From positions 1-64,000 of the forward strand of contig CANQVF010000004.1 in assembly GCA_947627185.1 (NCBI GenBank): 64,000 nt of DNA. Direction: 5' to 3'. The notes below the pieces were generated by a model. That model saw only the letters and a list, made by a program, of their open reading frames with translations. It was not told the origin of the DNA and made no database searches. Of the stretch, positions 46,501-55,526 are shown piece by piece. The translations under genes were made by a program, and so were the position numbers. How positions within the stretch are numbered: the first letter of the stretch is position 1; each line of letters starts with the position of its first letter. The DNA comes from an uncultured Clostridia bacterium. GTDB taxonomy: Bacteria; Bacillota; Clostridia; TANB77; CAG-508.

Positions 46501-49500
46501 CAGAAATTGCACGAAGAACTTGGAATTTTTTTGAAAAGTATGTAAATGAAGAAAATAATTATTTAATGCCAGATAATTATCAAGAAGATAGAAATAACAA
46601 AATTGTAAATAGAACTTCATCTACAAACATTGGGTTAGAATTACTTGCAATTTTATCTGCATATGATTTAGGTTTTATAAGTTTTAAAAAAACAATAGAA
46701 ATTTTAAATAAAGTTATTTTTACAATTAGTGGACTTAGTAAATGGAATGGACACTTATATAATTGGTATAATACAAAAACTTTAATTCCACTATTACCAA
46801 GATATATATCAACAGTTGATAGTGGAAATTTTGTTGGATATTTATATATAGTTAAGAACTTTCTAATAGAAAATAAAAACAGAGGCGATTTAGAAAGTTT
46901 AATAACTACCGTAACAGAACTTATTGAAAATACAGATTTTTCAAAACTATATAGTGAAAAAACAAGATTATTATCAATAGGATATAATTTAGAAGAAAAT
47001 AAATTAACAGATTCATATTATGATTTTTTAGCTTCTGAAGCAAGACAAGCAAGTATTGTTGCTATTGCAAAAGGTGATATTCCTGTAAAACATTGGAATA
47101 ACTTAAGTAGAACACTTACAAGTTTAAATGGATATAAAGGTTTAGTTTCATGGACTGGAACTGCTTTTGAATATTTAATGCCAAATTTAAATTTAAAAAG
47201 ATATAAAGGAAGTTTGCTTGATGAAGCAAGTAAATTTGCAATAATGAGTCAAATAGAATATTGTAAAAAATTAGGTGTTCCATGGGGAATATCAGAATCT
47301 GCTTTTAATTTAAGAGATTTGAATAATAACTACCAATATAAAGCTTTTGGAATACCATGGCTTGGCTTAAAAAGAGGTTTAGAAGATGATATTGTTGTTT
47401 CGCCTTATAGTACATGTTTATCTTTAGAAGATGAGCTAGAAAATGGAATCAAAAATTTAAAAAGAATAGAAAAAGAAGGCGGGTTAGGTGAATATGGTTT
47501 TTATGAATCAATAGATTATACTTCTTCAAGAGTAAAAAAAGAAGGAAAAGAAGTAGTAAAAACTTATATGGCACATCATCAAGGTTTAATTTTATTATCT
47601 ATAAATAACATTTTAAATAAAAATATTTTAAGAAAAAGATTTAATAATAATCCAGAAATTGAAGCAACTAATATTTTACTAGAAGAAAGAATGCCAATGC
47701 AAATGATTATTACTAAAGAGAAAAAGGAAAAAATAACAAAAGCTAAAAATTTAAATTTAGGTTCTTATTTAGAAAGAGTAATAGAAGAACCAAATAAAAA
47801 TTTTAAAAATATAAATGTTATTTCAAACGATAGATATAAAATAACAATAGATGATTTTGGTGATAGTATTAGTGAATTTGATGGATTAATGGTAAATAAT
47901 TTTAAAGAAACATCAGAATTAAAACAAAGAATGAATACCTATATAAGAAATATAAAATCCAAAAAAGTAATTGATACTAAAGAAAATGCAAAAGTTATTT
48001 TTTCTCCAGATAGAGCAAAATTTGTAAAACAAGAAAATAATTTAAAAATAGAAGAAATAGTTAGTTTAGATCCAAATAGGGGAATTGAAATTAGAAGAAT
48101 TGAAATAGAAAATTTAGGAAATGGAGAAGAATTTTTAGAAATAATTACAGATTTTGAACCATCTTTATCTAGAAAAATGCAAGAATATTCTCATCCAATT
48201 TTTAATAAATTATTTATGAAAATTGAAGAAGAAAATGAAAATCTTATATTTGAGAAAAAAGACAGAGATTTAGAGAAAAGCAAATTTTTAGCAACAACTT
48301 TATACACAGAAAACGAACAAATTGTGGATTTCGAATATGAAATAGATAAAGAAAAATATTTAGGAAGAGAAAATGTAGATACTTCCAAAATATTTAAAAA
48401 TCAAAAAAATTTTTCTAAAGTAATTTCTCAAGTAACAGATTGGATTATAGCAATGAAAAGAACAATAAAAATTAGAAGTAGAGAAAAAGCAAGTATTAAT
48501 TTTTTAATATCAGTTTCAGATACTAAAGAAGAAGCAATTGAAAATTTAGAAAATATAAAAAGTGAAGAGGAAATTGTTAGAACATTAAATATAGCAAAAG
48601 CTAGAAGTGAAGAAGAAAGTAAGTATTTGCAAGTAGATAGTAAAAAATTAGATTTATATTTTAGATTGTTAAAATATATTTTAAAGTTAAATCCAATAAG
48701 AGAAGTTTCAAAAATTGAAAATGCACAAATTGATAGTTTATGGAAATATGGAATTTCTGGAGATAATCCAATTGTATTAGTTAAAATAAAAAATATAGAA
48801 GATATTTATGTTGTTGAAGAAGTAATTAGTAGTTATGAATATTATAGAGCTAAAAAAATATTTATAGATTTAGTTATTTTAAATTTAGAAACAAATGTAT
48901 ATGAAAGATATGTACGAGATTCAATAAATGAAGTTATTTCAAATAAGCAAATAGAATATTTAAAAAATATAAATGCTGGTATTTTTATTTTAAATAAAGA
49001 TGAAATGTTAAAAGAAGATTTAGAAGTAATTGAATTTAAAGCGAGACTATGCATAGATACTGAAAAAGGTGGAATAGAAGAATTACTAAAAGAATTAGAA
49101 AAACAAGAAAAATCTATTAAAAAAATAAGAAAAGAAAAAAATGTGAGATTAGATTCTGAAATTTATCCATTAAAAAAAGAAGAACTATTATTTGATAATT
49201 CTTATGGTGGTTTCACAAAAGATGGTAAAGAATATTTAATTTATAAAAACGATGAAAATTTACTTCCTTCTGTTTGGAGCAATGTTATTTGTAATAATTT
49301 TTTTGGCACAGTTGTAACAGATAATTTAGGTGGTTTTACTTGGAATAAAAATAGCAGACTAAACAGATTAACAGCTTGGAATAATGATAGAGTAACAGAT
49401 TTACCATCAGAAATTTTTTACATTAAAGATGAAGATAATAAAATGGTTTGGACTTTAAATTCTGGAATTATTCCAAATAAAAATTATTACTATGTAACTC

Positions 49501-51572
49501 ATGGTTTTGGCTATACAAAACTTAAAAATTCAAATGATAATTTAAATCAAGAACTTGAAATTTTTGTACCAAATGAAGAACATTTAAAAATTCTTAAATT
49601 TAGAATAAAAAATATTGTTAACGAAAAAAGAAAAATTAAGTTATTAGTATATATAAAAACAGTTTTAGGTGAAGATGAATATTTAACTAATGGAAATTTA
49701 TCTGTTGAAAAACAAAAAAATATTTTAAAAATTAAAAATATTTTTAATGAGGAATATTTTCAAAATAAAGTAATGTATGTAACAAGTAATTTGGAAATTA
49801 ATAGCTTTACTGGTGAAAAGGATAATTTTTTTGGAAATGGAGATATTTTAAATCCAGATGCTTTTTATACAAACTTAAATAATAAATCAGGACTTGGTAA
49901 AAATTCTTGTGTTGGAATAGAATTTATACTAAAATTAGACAAATTTGAAGATAAAAATTTTTATATAATAATAGGTGAGGAAAACAATTTTGAAGATATT
50001 TTAAAAATAAAAGAAAAATATAATGATATAACTAATGTTCAAAAAGAATTAGATAAATCTCAAGAAAAGTGGAATGATATTTTAAATATTATAAAAGTAA
50101 AAACACCTTCAGAATCTATGAATATTATGATGAATGGTTGGCTTGTTTATCAAACTTTATCAAGTCGACTTTTAGGAAGAACAGGATATCACCAATCTGG
50201 TGGTGCATATGGTTTTAGAGACCAACTTCAAGATACTTTAGGAATTAAATATATAGATTCTAATTATTTAAAAGAACAAATAATAAATTGTGCAAGACAT
50301 CAATTTATAGAAGGAGATGTGCTTCATTGGTGGCATAATGAAACAAAAAAAGGAATAAGAACTAGATTTTCAGATGATATGTTATGGCTTGTTTATGCAG
50401 TAATAGAATATATAGAATTTGAAAATGATAAAAGCTTTTTAGATGAAATGGTTGAATATTTAAAAGGAGATATTTTAACAGAAGGTGAAACAGAAAGATA
50501 TGATACTTTTTATGCAAGTAATGAAAAAGAAAGTATTTTTAATCATTGTATAAGAGCAATAGAAGTTACTATAAGCAAAGGAATAGAACCTTTTCCAAAA
50601 ATTGGTATAGGAGATTGGAATGATGGATTTAGTAAAATTGGTGTAAAAGGTGATGGAAAAAGTGTATGGCTTGGCATTTTTCTATATGATATTTTAAATA
50701 GATTTATACCAATTTGTGAAGAAAAAGGTAGAAAAGATTTAGTAGAAAAATATTTGGAATATAAAGAATTATTAAAAAAGAATGTAAATACAGTTGGTTG
50801 GGATGGAAGATGGTTTAAAAGAGCCATTACAGATGATGGTAAAGAAATAGGAAGTATAAATTCAGAAGAATGTAGAATAGATAGTATTTGTCAAAGTTGG
50901 TCTGTTATATCAGGTATAGGTGATAATGATAAAAAGTTTATAGCTATTGAAGAGGCAGAAAATTATTTAGTAGATAAAGAAAATAAAATAATAAAACTAT
51001 TTGATCCACCTTTTGAAAAAACTAGTATAAATCCAGGATATATAAAATCTTATCCACCAGGAATTAGAGAAAATGGAGGACAATATACTCATAGTAGTTG
51101 TTGGTTTATAATTGCAGAAGCACTTTTAGGTTTTGGAGATAAAGCTGTTCAATTTGCAGAATTTATTAATCCAATTGAGCATTCTAAAAACAAAGAAGAA
51201 GCAAAAAAGTTTAAACTAGAACCTTATGTTTTAGAAGCAGATTTATACAGCAATAAAGATTTAATAGGTAGAGGTGGTTGGAATTGGTATACAGGTTCTA
51301 GTAGTTGGTATTATAAAGCAATTTTAGAATATATTTTAGGATTAAAAATTGAAAAAGGATTTTTAAAAATTGAACCATGTATTTCAAAAGAATGGAAAGA
51401 ATATGAAATTCAATATAAATATAAAACAACTTTATATAAGATAAAAGTAAAAAATAATAAAGGAAAAAACACAGGTGTAGAGAAGTTTATAGTAAATGGT
51501 GAAGAAATAAAAGATAAAAAAATATTATTACAAGATAATTGTAAAATTTTTAATATTGAAGTTTTTATGTAA
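43563..51572 (+). CDS. Giant cyclic beta-1,2-glucan synthase-like protein (NdvB type)
   Basis: This 2669-residue protein has, in order: an N-terminal helical region; membrane helices near 395-440; a GT84-type glycosyltransferase region with LDSDTN at 614-619 and NHRWTRGDWQ; and more membrane helices (about 790-840 and 935-970). A glucoamylase-like region follows (SWTGTAFEYLMPNL, MAHHQGLILLS). The C-terminal part is a GH94/GH36-type phosphorylase with YGFRDQLQDTLG and GDWNDG at about 2350-2355. This is the full domain set of NdvB/Cgs, which polymerises, sizes and cyclises beta-glucan at the membrane. The gene has no in-frame CGG in 8 kb. In Gram-positives its product is uncertain, possibly linear beta-1,2-glucan or a surface glycan. 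Confidence 0.85.
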   Translation: MKKYKKLNIRGTLLDRNQLAKHIEKTASEHNTRSSSNKNTYPINNLIEDYKFILETYNLLTKHIKLGIKIHAAGEWILDNFYIIEETVKTIQKELTMKKYKNMIGLSNDRFFGFARSYVLAEEIVAFSDCKIDRELIDVALKAYQKKKLLSMEELESIGIFLKISLISHIKELCEKIYSSQIQKYRAESIIERIVEKKNNNLIFNNNTKYLKVNDEKLKYSFIEYMSYKLKIYGKEAVAYQNILSKEVQKLGLSISEVIQKEHFHIANIKITMGNCITSIKEINRIDFTELFSYMNASEEILKLDPAGIYTKMDEESKSYYRQIIEKKARKNKISEIYISEKLIELCRQYEGSEDIENIKKSHVGYYLIKQDGKEKLDNILEIKSRKKLNVKQKAKLYIGFSILLPIYFCLILFLSLFSISKKPILSLLISILSYIPISEIFLRIENYVMSKFKSPTLIPKMDYEKGIPEDKSTFVVIPTILKSKEKVKEMFDKLEVYYLANKSENLYFALLGDCSEEDKPVKEFDNEVIASGIELCNKLNEKYKTDKFNKFHFLYRKRAWSDSENAYIGWERKRGLLTTFNRYITRIIDNDFLENTIEKQKNKLPKIKYIITLDSDTNLNLKTASKLIGAMSYILNLPVIKDYKVVDGYGIMQPRIGMDLSIAQKSLFIELYSMKGGIDCYTNAISDIYQDYFEEGIFTGKGIYDVEVYNEILHDEFPENTILSHDLLEGNFLRCGLLTDVMLLDGYPSRYIPYILRNHRWTRGDWQIIKWLQNIRLNEISKFKIYDNLRRSLLPIFSLILIFFSSLGLLKNNLANGIVFGISIVSIVIPYLIDIINYIIFKESNITGSVYAYKKFSKELNSIKISISRIFLQILFLPYETVENIDAIVRSIYRMKNKTKLLEWVTAEDAEKNSETSLIYYYKEMNINFIVSVLFLIIPGIISKILGIFWILAPIIAWYISLDNNKEIVVTENNKRYLTEIARRTWNFFEKYVNEENNYLMPDNYQEDRNNKIVNRTSSTNIGLELLAILSAYDLGFISFKKTIEILNKVIFTISGLSKWNGHLYNWYNTKTLIPLLPRYISTVDSGNFVGYLYIVKNFLIENKNRGDLESLITTVTELIENTDFSKLYSEKTRLLSIGYNLEENKLTDSYYDFLASEARQASIVAIAKGDIPVKHWNNLSRTLTSLNGYKGLVSWTGTAFEYLMPNLNLKRYKGSLLDEASKFAIMSQIEYCKKLGVPWGISESAFNLRDLNNNYQYKAFGIPWLGLKRGLEDDIVVSPYSTCLSLEDELENGIKNLKRIEKEGGLGEYGFYESIDYTSSRVKKEGKEVVKTYMAHHQGLILLSINNILNKNILRKRFNNNPEIEATNILLEERMPMQMIITKEKKEKITKAKNLNLGSYLERVIEEPNKNFKNINVISNDRYKITIDDFGDSISEFDGLMVNNFKETSELKQRMNTYIRNIKSKKVIDTKENAKVIFSPDRAKFVKQENNLKIEEIVSLDPNRGIEIRRIEIENLGNGEEFLEIITDFEPSLSRKMQEYSHPIFNKLFMKIEEENENLIFEKKDRDLEKSKFLATTLYTENEQIVDFEYEIDKEKYLGRENVDTSKIFKNQKNFSKVISQVTDWIIAMKRTIKIRSREKASINFLISVSDTKEEAIENLENIKSEEEIVRTLNIAKARSEEESKYLQVDSKKLDLYFRLLKYILKLNPIREVSKIENAQIDSLWKYGISGDNPIVLVKIKNIEDIYVVEEVISSYEYYRAKKIFIDLVILNLETNVYERYVRDSINEVISNKQIEYLKNINAGIFILNKDEMLKEDLEVIEFKARLCIDTEKGGIEELLKELEKQEKSIKKIRKEKNVRLDSEIYPLKKEELLFDNSYGGFTKDGKEYLIYKNDENLLPSVWSNVICNNFFGTVVTDNLGGFTWNKNSRLNRLTAWNNDRVTDLPSEIFYIKDEDNKMVWTLNSGIIPNKNYYYVTHGFGYTKLKNSNDNLNQELEIFVPNEEHLKILKFRIKNIVNEKRKIKLLVYIKTVLGEDEYLTNGNLSVEKQKNILKIKNIFNEEYFQNKVMYVTSNLEINSFTGEKDNFFGNGDILNPDAFYTNLNNKSGLGKNSCVGIEFILKLDKFEDKNFYIIIGEENNFEDILKIKEKYNDITNVQKELDKSQEKWNDILNIIKVKTPSESMNIMMNGWLVYQTLSSRLLGRTGYHQSGGAYGFRDQLQDTLGIKYIDSNYLKEQIINCARHQFIEGDVLHWWHNETKKGIRTRFSDDMLWLVYAVIEYIEFENDKSFLDEMVEYLKGDILTEGETERYDTFYASNEKESIFNHCIRAIEVTISKGIEPFPKIGIGDWNDGFSKIGVKGDGKSVWLGIFLYDILNRFIPICEEKGRKDLVEKYLEYKELLKKNVNTVGWDGRWFKRAITDDGKEIGSINSEECRIDSICQSWSVISGIGDNDKKFIAIEEAENYLVDKENKIIKLFDPPFEKTSINPGYIKSYPPGIRENGGQYTHSSCWFIIAEALLGFGDKAVQFAEFINPIEHSKNKEEAKKFKLEPYVLEADLYSNKDLIGRGGWNWYTGSSSWYYKAILEYILGLKIEKGFLKIEPCISKEWKEYEIQYKYKTTLYKIKVKNNKGKNTGVEKFIVNGEEIKDKKILLQDNCKIFNIEVFM

Positions 51573-51589
51573 TAAATTTGAAAAAAAAC

Positions 51590-51618
51590 TTGTACAAAAT
51601 TGTTAAATATGATATAAC
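51590..51618 (+). promoter_or_regulatory. Sigma-A promoter of the response regulator gene
   Basis: TTGTAC (51590-51595), a 17-base spacer and TATAAC (51613-51618) lie 45 bases before the start codon. Confidence 0.72.
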
Positions 51619-51662
51619 GTTATAGTAGAATTAAAAATTTCTTTTAGAAAGGCGGTAATTCT

Positions 51663-52412
51663 GTGGAAGAGATTGTTGAAAAAGATAAAAAAACTATATT
51701 AGTAGTAGATGATGAACAAAGCATTATGGAATTATTAGTATTTAATTTACAAAAAGAAGGTTATAACACATTACAAGCTTATGATGGTGTTACAGCTGTT
51801 GAAATGGCTATTAATGAAAAACCTGATTTAATTTTATTAGATGTTATGATTCCAAAACTAGATGGAATATCTGTATGTAAAAAAATTAGATATGCTTTAA
51901 ACATATCAAATATTCCAATACTAATGATATCTGCAAAAGATACAGAATCAGATAAAATTGTTGGATTAGAAATGGGAGCCGATGATTATATTACAAAGCC
52001 TTTTCAAATTAGAGAGGTTATGGCAAGAATTAAAGCCAATTTAAGAAAAGCAGAATTAAATGCAAACATGGAAATAAATAATCAAAAAAGCGAAGATAAA
52101 GATAATATAATCAAAGTTGGTGACTTAACACTTGATCTTAAGAAAGTAGAAGCTAGAGTTAAAGGTGAAGTTATTAACTTAACTAAAAAAGAATTTGATG
52201 TTCTAAAATATCTTGCTAGTCAACCAGGAGAAGTTGTTACTAGAGAAATGTTGCTTCGTGAAGTTTGGGAATATGAAGAATATGTTGGTGCAATTAGAAC
52301 AATAGATGTTACTATGAATAGAATTAGAGATAAAATAGAAAAAGATAAAGCAAATCCTAAAATTCTTATAACAAAAAGAGGAGTAGGATATTATGTAACA
52401 GATAAAACCTAA
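51663..52412 (+). CDS. OmpR/PhoB-family response regulator
   Basis: This 249-residue protein has a receiver domain (acidic pocket VDDE, phospho-acceptor D60 in LLDVMIP, conserved SAKD and TKPF), a short linker, and a winged-helix output domain with LTKKEFDVLKYLASQPGEVVTR and TIDVTMNRIRDKIEKD. It starts at GTG with an AAAGGCGGT site. A matching PhoR/WalK-like kinase is 1.6 kb downstream, separated by lemA and a TPM gene. Sequence style is PhoP/WalR-like. It probably controls envelope or phosphate functions; the target genes cannot be read from the sequence. Confidence 0.92.
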   Translation: MEEIVEKDKKTILVVDDEQSIMELLVFNLQKEGYNTLQAYDGVTAVEMAINEKPDLILLDVMIPKLDGISVCKKIRYALNISNIPILMISAKDTESDKIVGLEMGADDYITKPFQIREVMARIKANLRKAELNANMEINNQKSEDKDNIIKVGDLTLDLKKVEARVKGEVINLTKKEFDVLKYLASQPGEVVTREMLLREVWEYEEYVGAIRTIDVTMNRIRDKIEKDKANPKILITKRGVGYYVTDKT

Positions 52413-52439
52413 AATTTTAATTATATAAAAGTTAAAAAG

Positions 52440-52480
52440 AAAAAAGAGAAATAAACTATATAGTTTATTTCTCTTTTTTG
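52440..52480 (+). terminator. Terminator after the response regulator gene
   Basis: AAAAAAGAGAAATAAACTATA and TAGTTTATTTCTCTTTTTTG form a long stem with a T run. The kinase is therefore not on the same transcript. Confidence 0.88.
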
Positions 52481-52540
52481 CATGATATGATTAAATAAGA
52501 ATAATAAAAAATAAATATTGTTTTCTAAAAAAAGTAAATA

Positions 52541-52549
52541 TGGTATAAT
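52541..52549 (+). promoter_or_regulatory. Extended -10 promoter of lemA
   Basis: TGGTATAAT is an extended -10 element 38 bases before the lemA start. A weak TTTTCT lies 17 bases upstream as a possible -35. Confidence 0.65.
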
Positions 52550-52587
52550 TACTTTGCAAAAATAAAAAAGTAAAAAAAGGAGAAAAT

Positions 52588-53145
52588 ATGAAAAAATTTT
52601 TAATTGTTTTAGCTGTTATTGTTATATTAATAGCAATAGTTTTAGTAAGTACTTATAATGGTATGGTATCAAAAAAAGAAAATATTGATAGCTCTTTATC
52701 AAATTTAGATGTTATGTTACAAAGAAGGGCAGATTTAATTCCAAATTTAGTTAATACTGTTAAAGGATATACAGACCATGAAAATGAAATAATTACACAA
52801 GTAACTGATGCAAGAACTAAACTTGTAAATTCAAATACTTTAGAAGAAAAAGCTACAGCAAATGAAGAATTAACAGATTCATTAAAAACATTAATGTTAG
52901 TAGTAGAAAATTATCCAGATTTAAAATCTTCTCAAAACTTTATTCAATTATCAGATGAATTAGCTGGAACTGAAAACAGAATTTCAGTTGCAAGAAAAGA
53001 CTATAATGATGCAGTTAAAAGCTTTAACACATCTATAATAAAATTTCCTAATAATTTATTAGCAGGTATGTTTGGATTTGAAAAAGCATCATATTTTGAA
53101 GCAGATGAAAATAGTGTGGAGGTACCAAATGTTTCATTTGAATAA
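52588..53145 (+). CDS. lemA: LemA family protein
   Basis: This 185-residue protein has one N-terminal membrane helix (about 3-22) followed by the LemA signature: YNGMVSKKENIDSSLSNLDVMLQRRADLIPNLVNTVKGY, the usual helical bundle, and NRISVARKDYNDAVKSFN. It ends with FPNNLLAGMFGFEKASYFEA. LemA proteins are membrane-anchored helical bundles of unclear function, commonly paired with TPM-domain proteins, as here. Its stop lies 17 bases inside the next gene. The site AAAAGGAG precedes the ATG. Confidence 0.92.
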   Translation: MKKFLIVLAVIVILIAIVLVSTYNGMVSKKENIDSSLSNLDVMLQRRADLIPNLVNTVKGYTDHENEIITQVTDARTKLVNSNTLEEKATANEELTDSLKTLMLVVENYPDLKSSQNFIQLSDELAGTENRISVARKDYNDAVKSFNTSIIKFPNNLLAGMFGFEKASYFEADENSVEVPNVSFE

Positions 53146-53894
53146 AAATAATTTTTTACTAAAATTATTAATTTTTATAATTTGTATTATAGCATTATCT
53201 CAAAATTCTTTAGCTATTGTTAGCCCTAAAAGTAATTTTTATGTAAATGATTATGCTGATATACTAGATTCTGATACTGAAAATTATATTATAAATATAA
53301 ATAAAGAATTATATGAAAAATGTGGAGCACAAATTGTTGTAGTTACTGTAAAAAACTTAGAAGGAAATTCATTAGAACAATATGCAAATACATTATTTAG
53401 GAATTTTGGTATAGGCAGTAGAAGTAAAAATAATGGTGTTTTACTACTACTTTCTTTAGAAGAACGACAAGTTAGAATAGAAGTTGGATATGGCTTAGAA
53501 GGAGTTTTAAATGATGGAAAAACTGGAAGAATTTTAGATGAATATGTTGTTCCTCATTTTAAAAATAACAATTGGAATCTTGGAATAAAAAGTGGATTTA
53601 ATGAAATTTTAGATGTAGTTTGTAATGAATATAATATATCCATTTCTTCAAAAGAAGAAGTAGATACTAATCTTACAAATAAAAGTGCATTAGCACTTTT
53701 TATGATAATAATAATATGTGTAGTAATTTTAGTTTTATTCATAAATAAAAATGGTGGAAATTCACATGGAAATTATTATAGAAGAGGATATTCAGGAAGA
53801 GATTCTTACGGTGGTAGCTCATCTTTTGGAGGTGGAGGATCTTTTCGGTGGCGGAGGATCTTCTGGCGGAGGAGGAAGCTCTAGAAGTTTTTAA
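53129..53894 (+). CDS. TPM-domain (YgcG-like) protein, +1 frameshift at CGG restores the tail
   Basis: The start is the ATG at 53129 with GTGGAGG inside the end of lemA. The protein has a signal peptide (to about 25), a TPM domain (NDYADILDSDTENYI, RNFGIGSRSKNNGVLLLLS, EVGYGLEGVLNDGKTGRIL), a membrane helix near 190-210, and a Gly/Ser tail. In the first frame the tail turns at CGG 53846 into RWRRIFWRRRKL and stops at 53884. Skipping the C gives GGGGSSGGGGSSRSF and a stop at 53892, the usual ending of this family. The joined product is 254 residues. This is the clearest of the three cases because the expected C-terminus is well known. TPM/LemA pairs are envelope-linked with unclear biochemistry. 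Confidence 0.85.
53846..53848 (+). promoter_or_regulatory. In-frame CGG: +1 frameshift point in the TPM gene
   Basis: TCT TTT CGG TGG CGG AGG in the first frame becomes TTT GGT GGC GGA GGA when C53846 is skipped. Here P-site TTT could re-pair on TTC, and GGAGGTGGAGG lies a few bases upstream, though this run also simply encodes glycines. A second CGG at 53852 exists only in the unshifted frame. Confidence 0.65.
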
Positions 53895-53900
53895 AATTGT

Positions 53901-53972
53901 AATAAGATAAAGCAAATAGTTTAAAATTTAGATAAAAAATTATCTAAAAAATAACGTTTGCTTTATTCTTTT
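53901..53972 (+). terminator. Terminator after the lemA-TPM unit
   Basis: AAGATAAAGCAAA pairs with GTTTGCTTTATTCTT across an AT-rich loop that contains its own small stem. A run of T follows. Confidence 0.75.
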
Positions 53973-53986
53973 TTTTGCAAATTTTC

Positions 53987-54015
53987 TTGAATAAAAAATA
54001 GCTTAAGTATATAAT
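53987..54015 (+). promoter_or_regulatory. Sigma-A promoter of the histidine kinase gene
   Basis: TTGAAT (53987-53992), 17 bases, and TATAAT (54010-54015), 35 bases before the start at 54051. Confidence 0.8.
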
Positions 54016-54050
54016 GTAAAAAGAAATTATTACCAATTTGGGAGATAAAA

Positions 54051-55514
54051 ATGTTAAAAAACATACAAATTAAAATTATTCTTGCATTTTCTATTATTGG
54101 AATTGTTGTAATTGCTACATTAGGAACATTAACAATTTACAATTTAGAAAATATTAATGATGAAATAAACTCAAATATTTCATTACAAGAAGTTGAACAA
54201 ATTGTTCAATTACAAATACATGAAATAAAAATAATAATAGTTTTAAGTTTAATTGTTTTTATAGCTCTTATGATTATAATAGGTATATTTATTTCTAAAT
54301 CGCTTATAATGCCAATTTCAAATTTAATAAAAAGTGCGGAAAAGGCTACAAAAAGTGAAAAATATTTAAGTGAAGGAAATAAAAATAAAAACGAAATAGA
54401 TAATTTAGTTTCTGCATTTGATTCAATGAACGAAGAACTTAAAGAAAATCTTAATGAAGCTACAAGACAAAGAAAGCAAATAGAAACTATATTGTTGCAC
54501 ATGACAGATGGAGTTATAGCTTTTAATATGCAAGGAAATATAATTCATATAAATACAGCAGCTAAAACATTTTTAAATTTAGATGAAGAAAAAACATTTG
54601 AAGAAATTTTTAATAAATATGATGTAGATATAAACTTAGAAAAAGTTGTTTATTTAGACAATTTAGCATCTTCTGAGAAAAGATTAACTATTGATGATAG
54701 AATTATAAATTTATTATTTGCTCCATTTAAAAATGAAAATGATATGCCAAGTGGTGTAATTGTAGTTATTCAAGATATAACAGAACAAGTAAAAGTAGAT
54801 ACAATGAGAAAAAGATTTGTTGCTGATGTGTCACATGAATTAAAAACACCAATTACATCTATAATGGGTTATGCAGATACATTAATAGAAAATGATGTAG
54901 ATAGAGAAACAAGTAAAAAATTTTTAGAGAGAATATCAAGCGAAGCTGTTAGAATGTCTAGATTAGTAAGTGATTTACTAATACTTTCAAAATATGATAC
55001 TTCAAAAGTAAAAATTGAAAAATCAGAATTTGATTTAGGAGAATTAGTAAAATATACTTTTGATGGTTTAGACCTTGAAATGAAAAAGAAAAATCAAATT
55101 GGTGAATGTTTTGTAACATCAAATGTACCATTAGTTTATGCAGATAGAAGTGGAATTGAAAGAGTTGTTTTAAATACACTTACAAATGCAATTAAATACA
55201 CACCAGAAGGTGGAAATATAAAAGTTTATGTTGGATTCGTTTATAATGATGCATATATTAAAATTATAGATAATGGAATTGGTATTCCAAAAGAAGATTT
55301 AGATAAAATTTTTGAAAGATTTTATAGAGTTGATAAAGCTCGTACTAGAGAAATGGGTGGAACAGGACTGGGACTTTCAATAGCAAAAGAAATATTAGAC
55401 CAAAATAATGGTATGATAGATATAAAAAGCGAACAAGGAAAAGGAACAGAAGTAGTCATAAGAATACCTACTAAACAAGAAAAAATTTCTAAAGAAAAAA
55501 ATACAGAAGAATAA
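54051..55514 (+). CDS. Membrane sensor histidine kinase (PhoR/WalK type)
   Basis: This 487-residue kinase has a first membrane helix (about 5-28), a very short external loop, a second helix (about 62-85), a HAMP domain (KSLIMPISNLIKSAE), and a PAS domain (about 145-235). Next are the phospho-acceptor helix with H262 in DVSHELKTPITS and an ATP-binding domain with N box (LTNAIKYTPEG), DNGIGIPKED, FERFYRVD and GGTGLGLSI. The tiny loop outside suggests it senses the membrane or a partner protein. It most likely pairs with the response regulator at 51663 in spite of separate promoters. The next gene follows 12 bases later. Confidence 0.93.
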   Translation: MLKNIQIKIILAFSIIGIVVIATLGTLTIYNLENINDEINSNISLQEVEQIVQLQIHEIKIIIVLSLIVFIALMIIIGIFISKSLIMPISNLIKSAEKATKSEKYLSEGNKNKNEIDNLVSAFDSMNEELKENLNEATRQRKQIETILLHMTDGVIAFNMQGNIIHINTAAKTFLNLDEEKTFEEIFNKYDVDINLEKVVYLDNLASSEKRLTIDDRIINLLFAPFKNENDMPSGVIVVIQDITEQVKVDTMRKRFVADVSHELKTPITSIMGYADTLIENDVDRETSKKFLERISSEAVRMSRLVSDLLILSKYDTSKVKIEKSEFDLGELVKYTFDGLDLEMKKKNQIGECFVTSNVPLVYADRSGIERVVLNTLTNAIKYTPEGGNIKVYVGFVYNDAYIKIIDNGIGIPKEDLDKIFERFYRVDKARTREMGGTGLGLSIAKEILDQNNGMIDIKSEQGKGTEVVIRIPTKQEKISKEKNTEE

Positions 55515-55526
55515 GGAGAGGTTAAT

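Noticed and set aside
53852..53854. Second CGG in the TPM tail as another shift point
   Set aside because: It is in frame only if the first CGG at 53846 is not skipped. In the restored frame this stretch reads GGC GGA.
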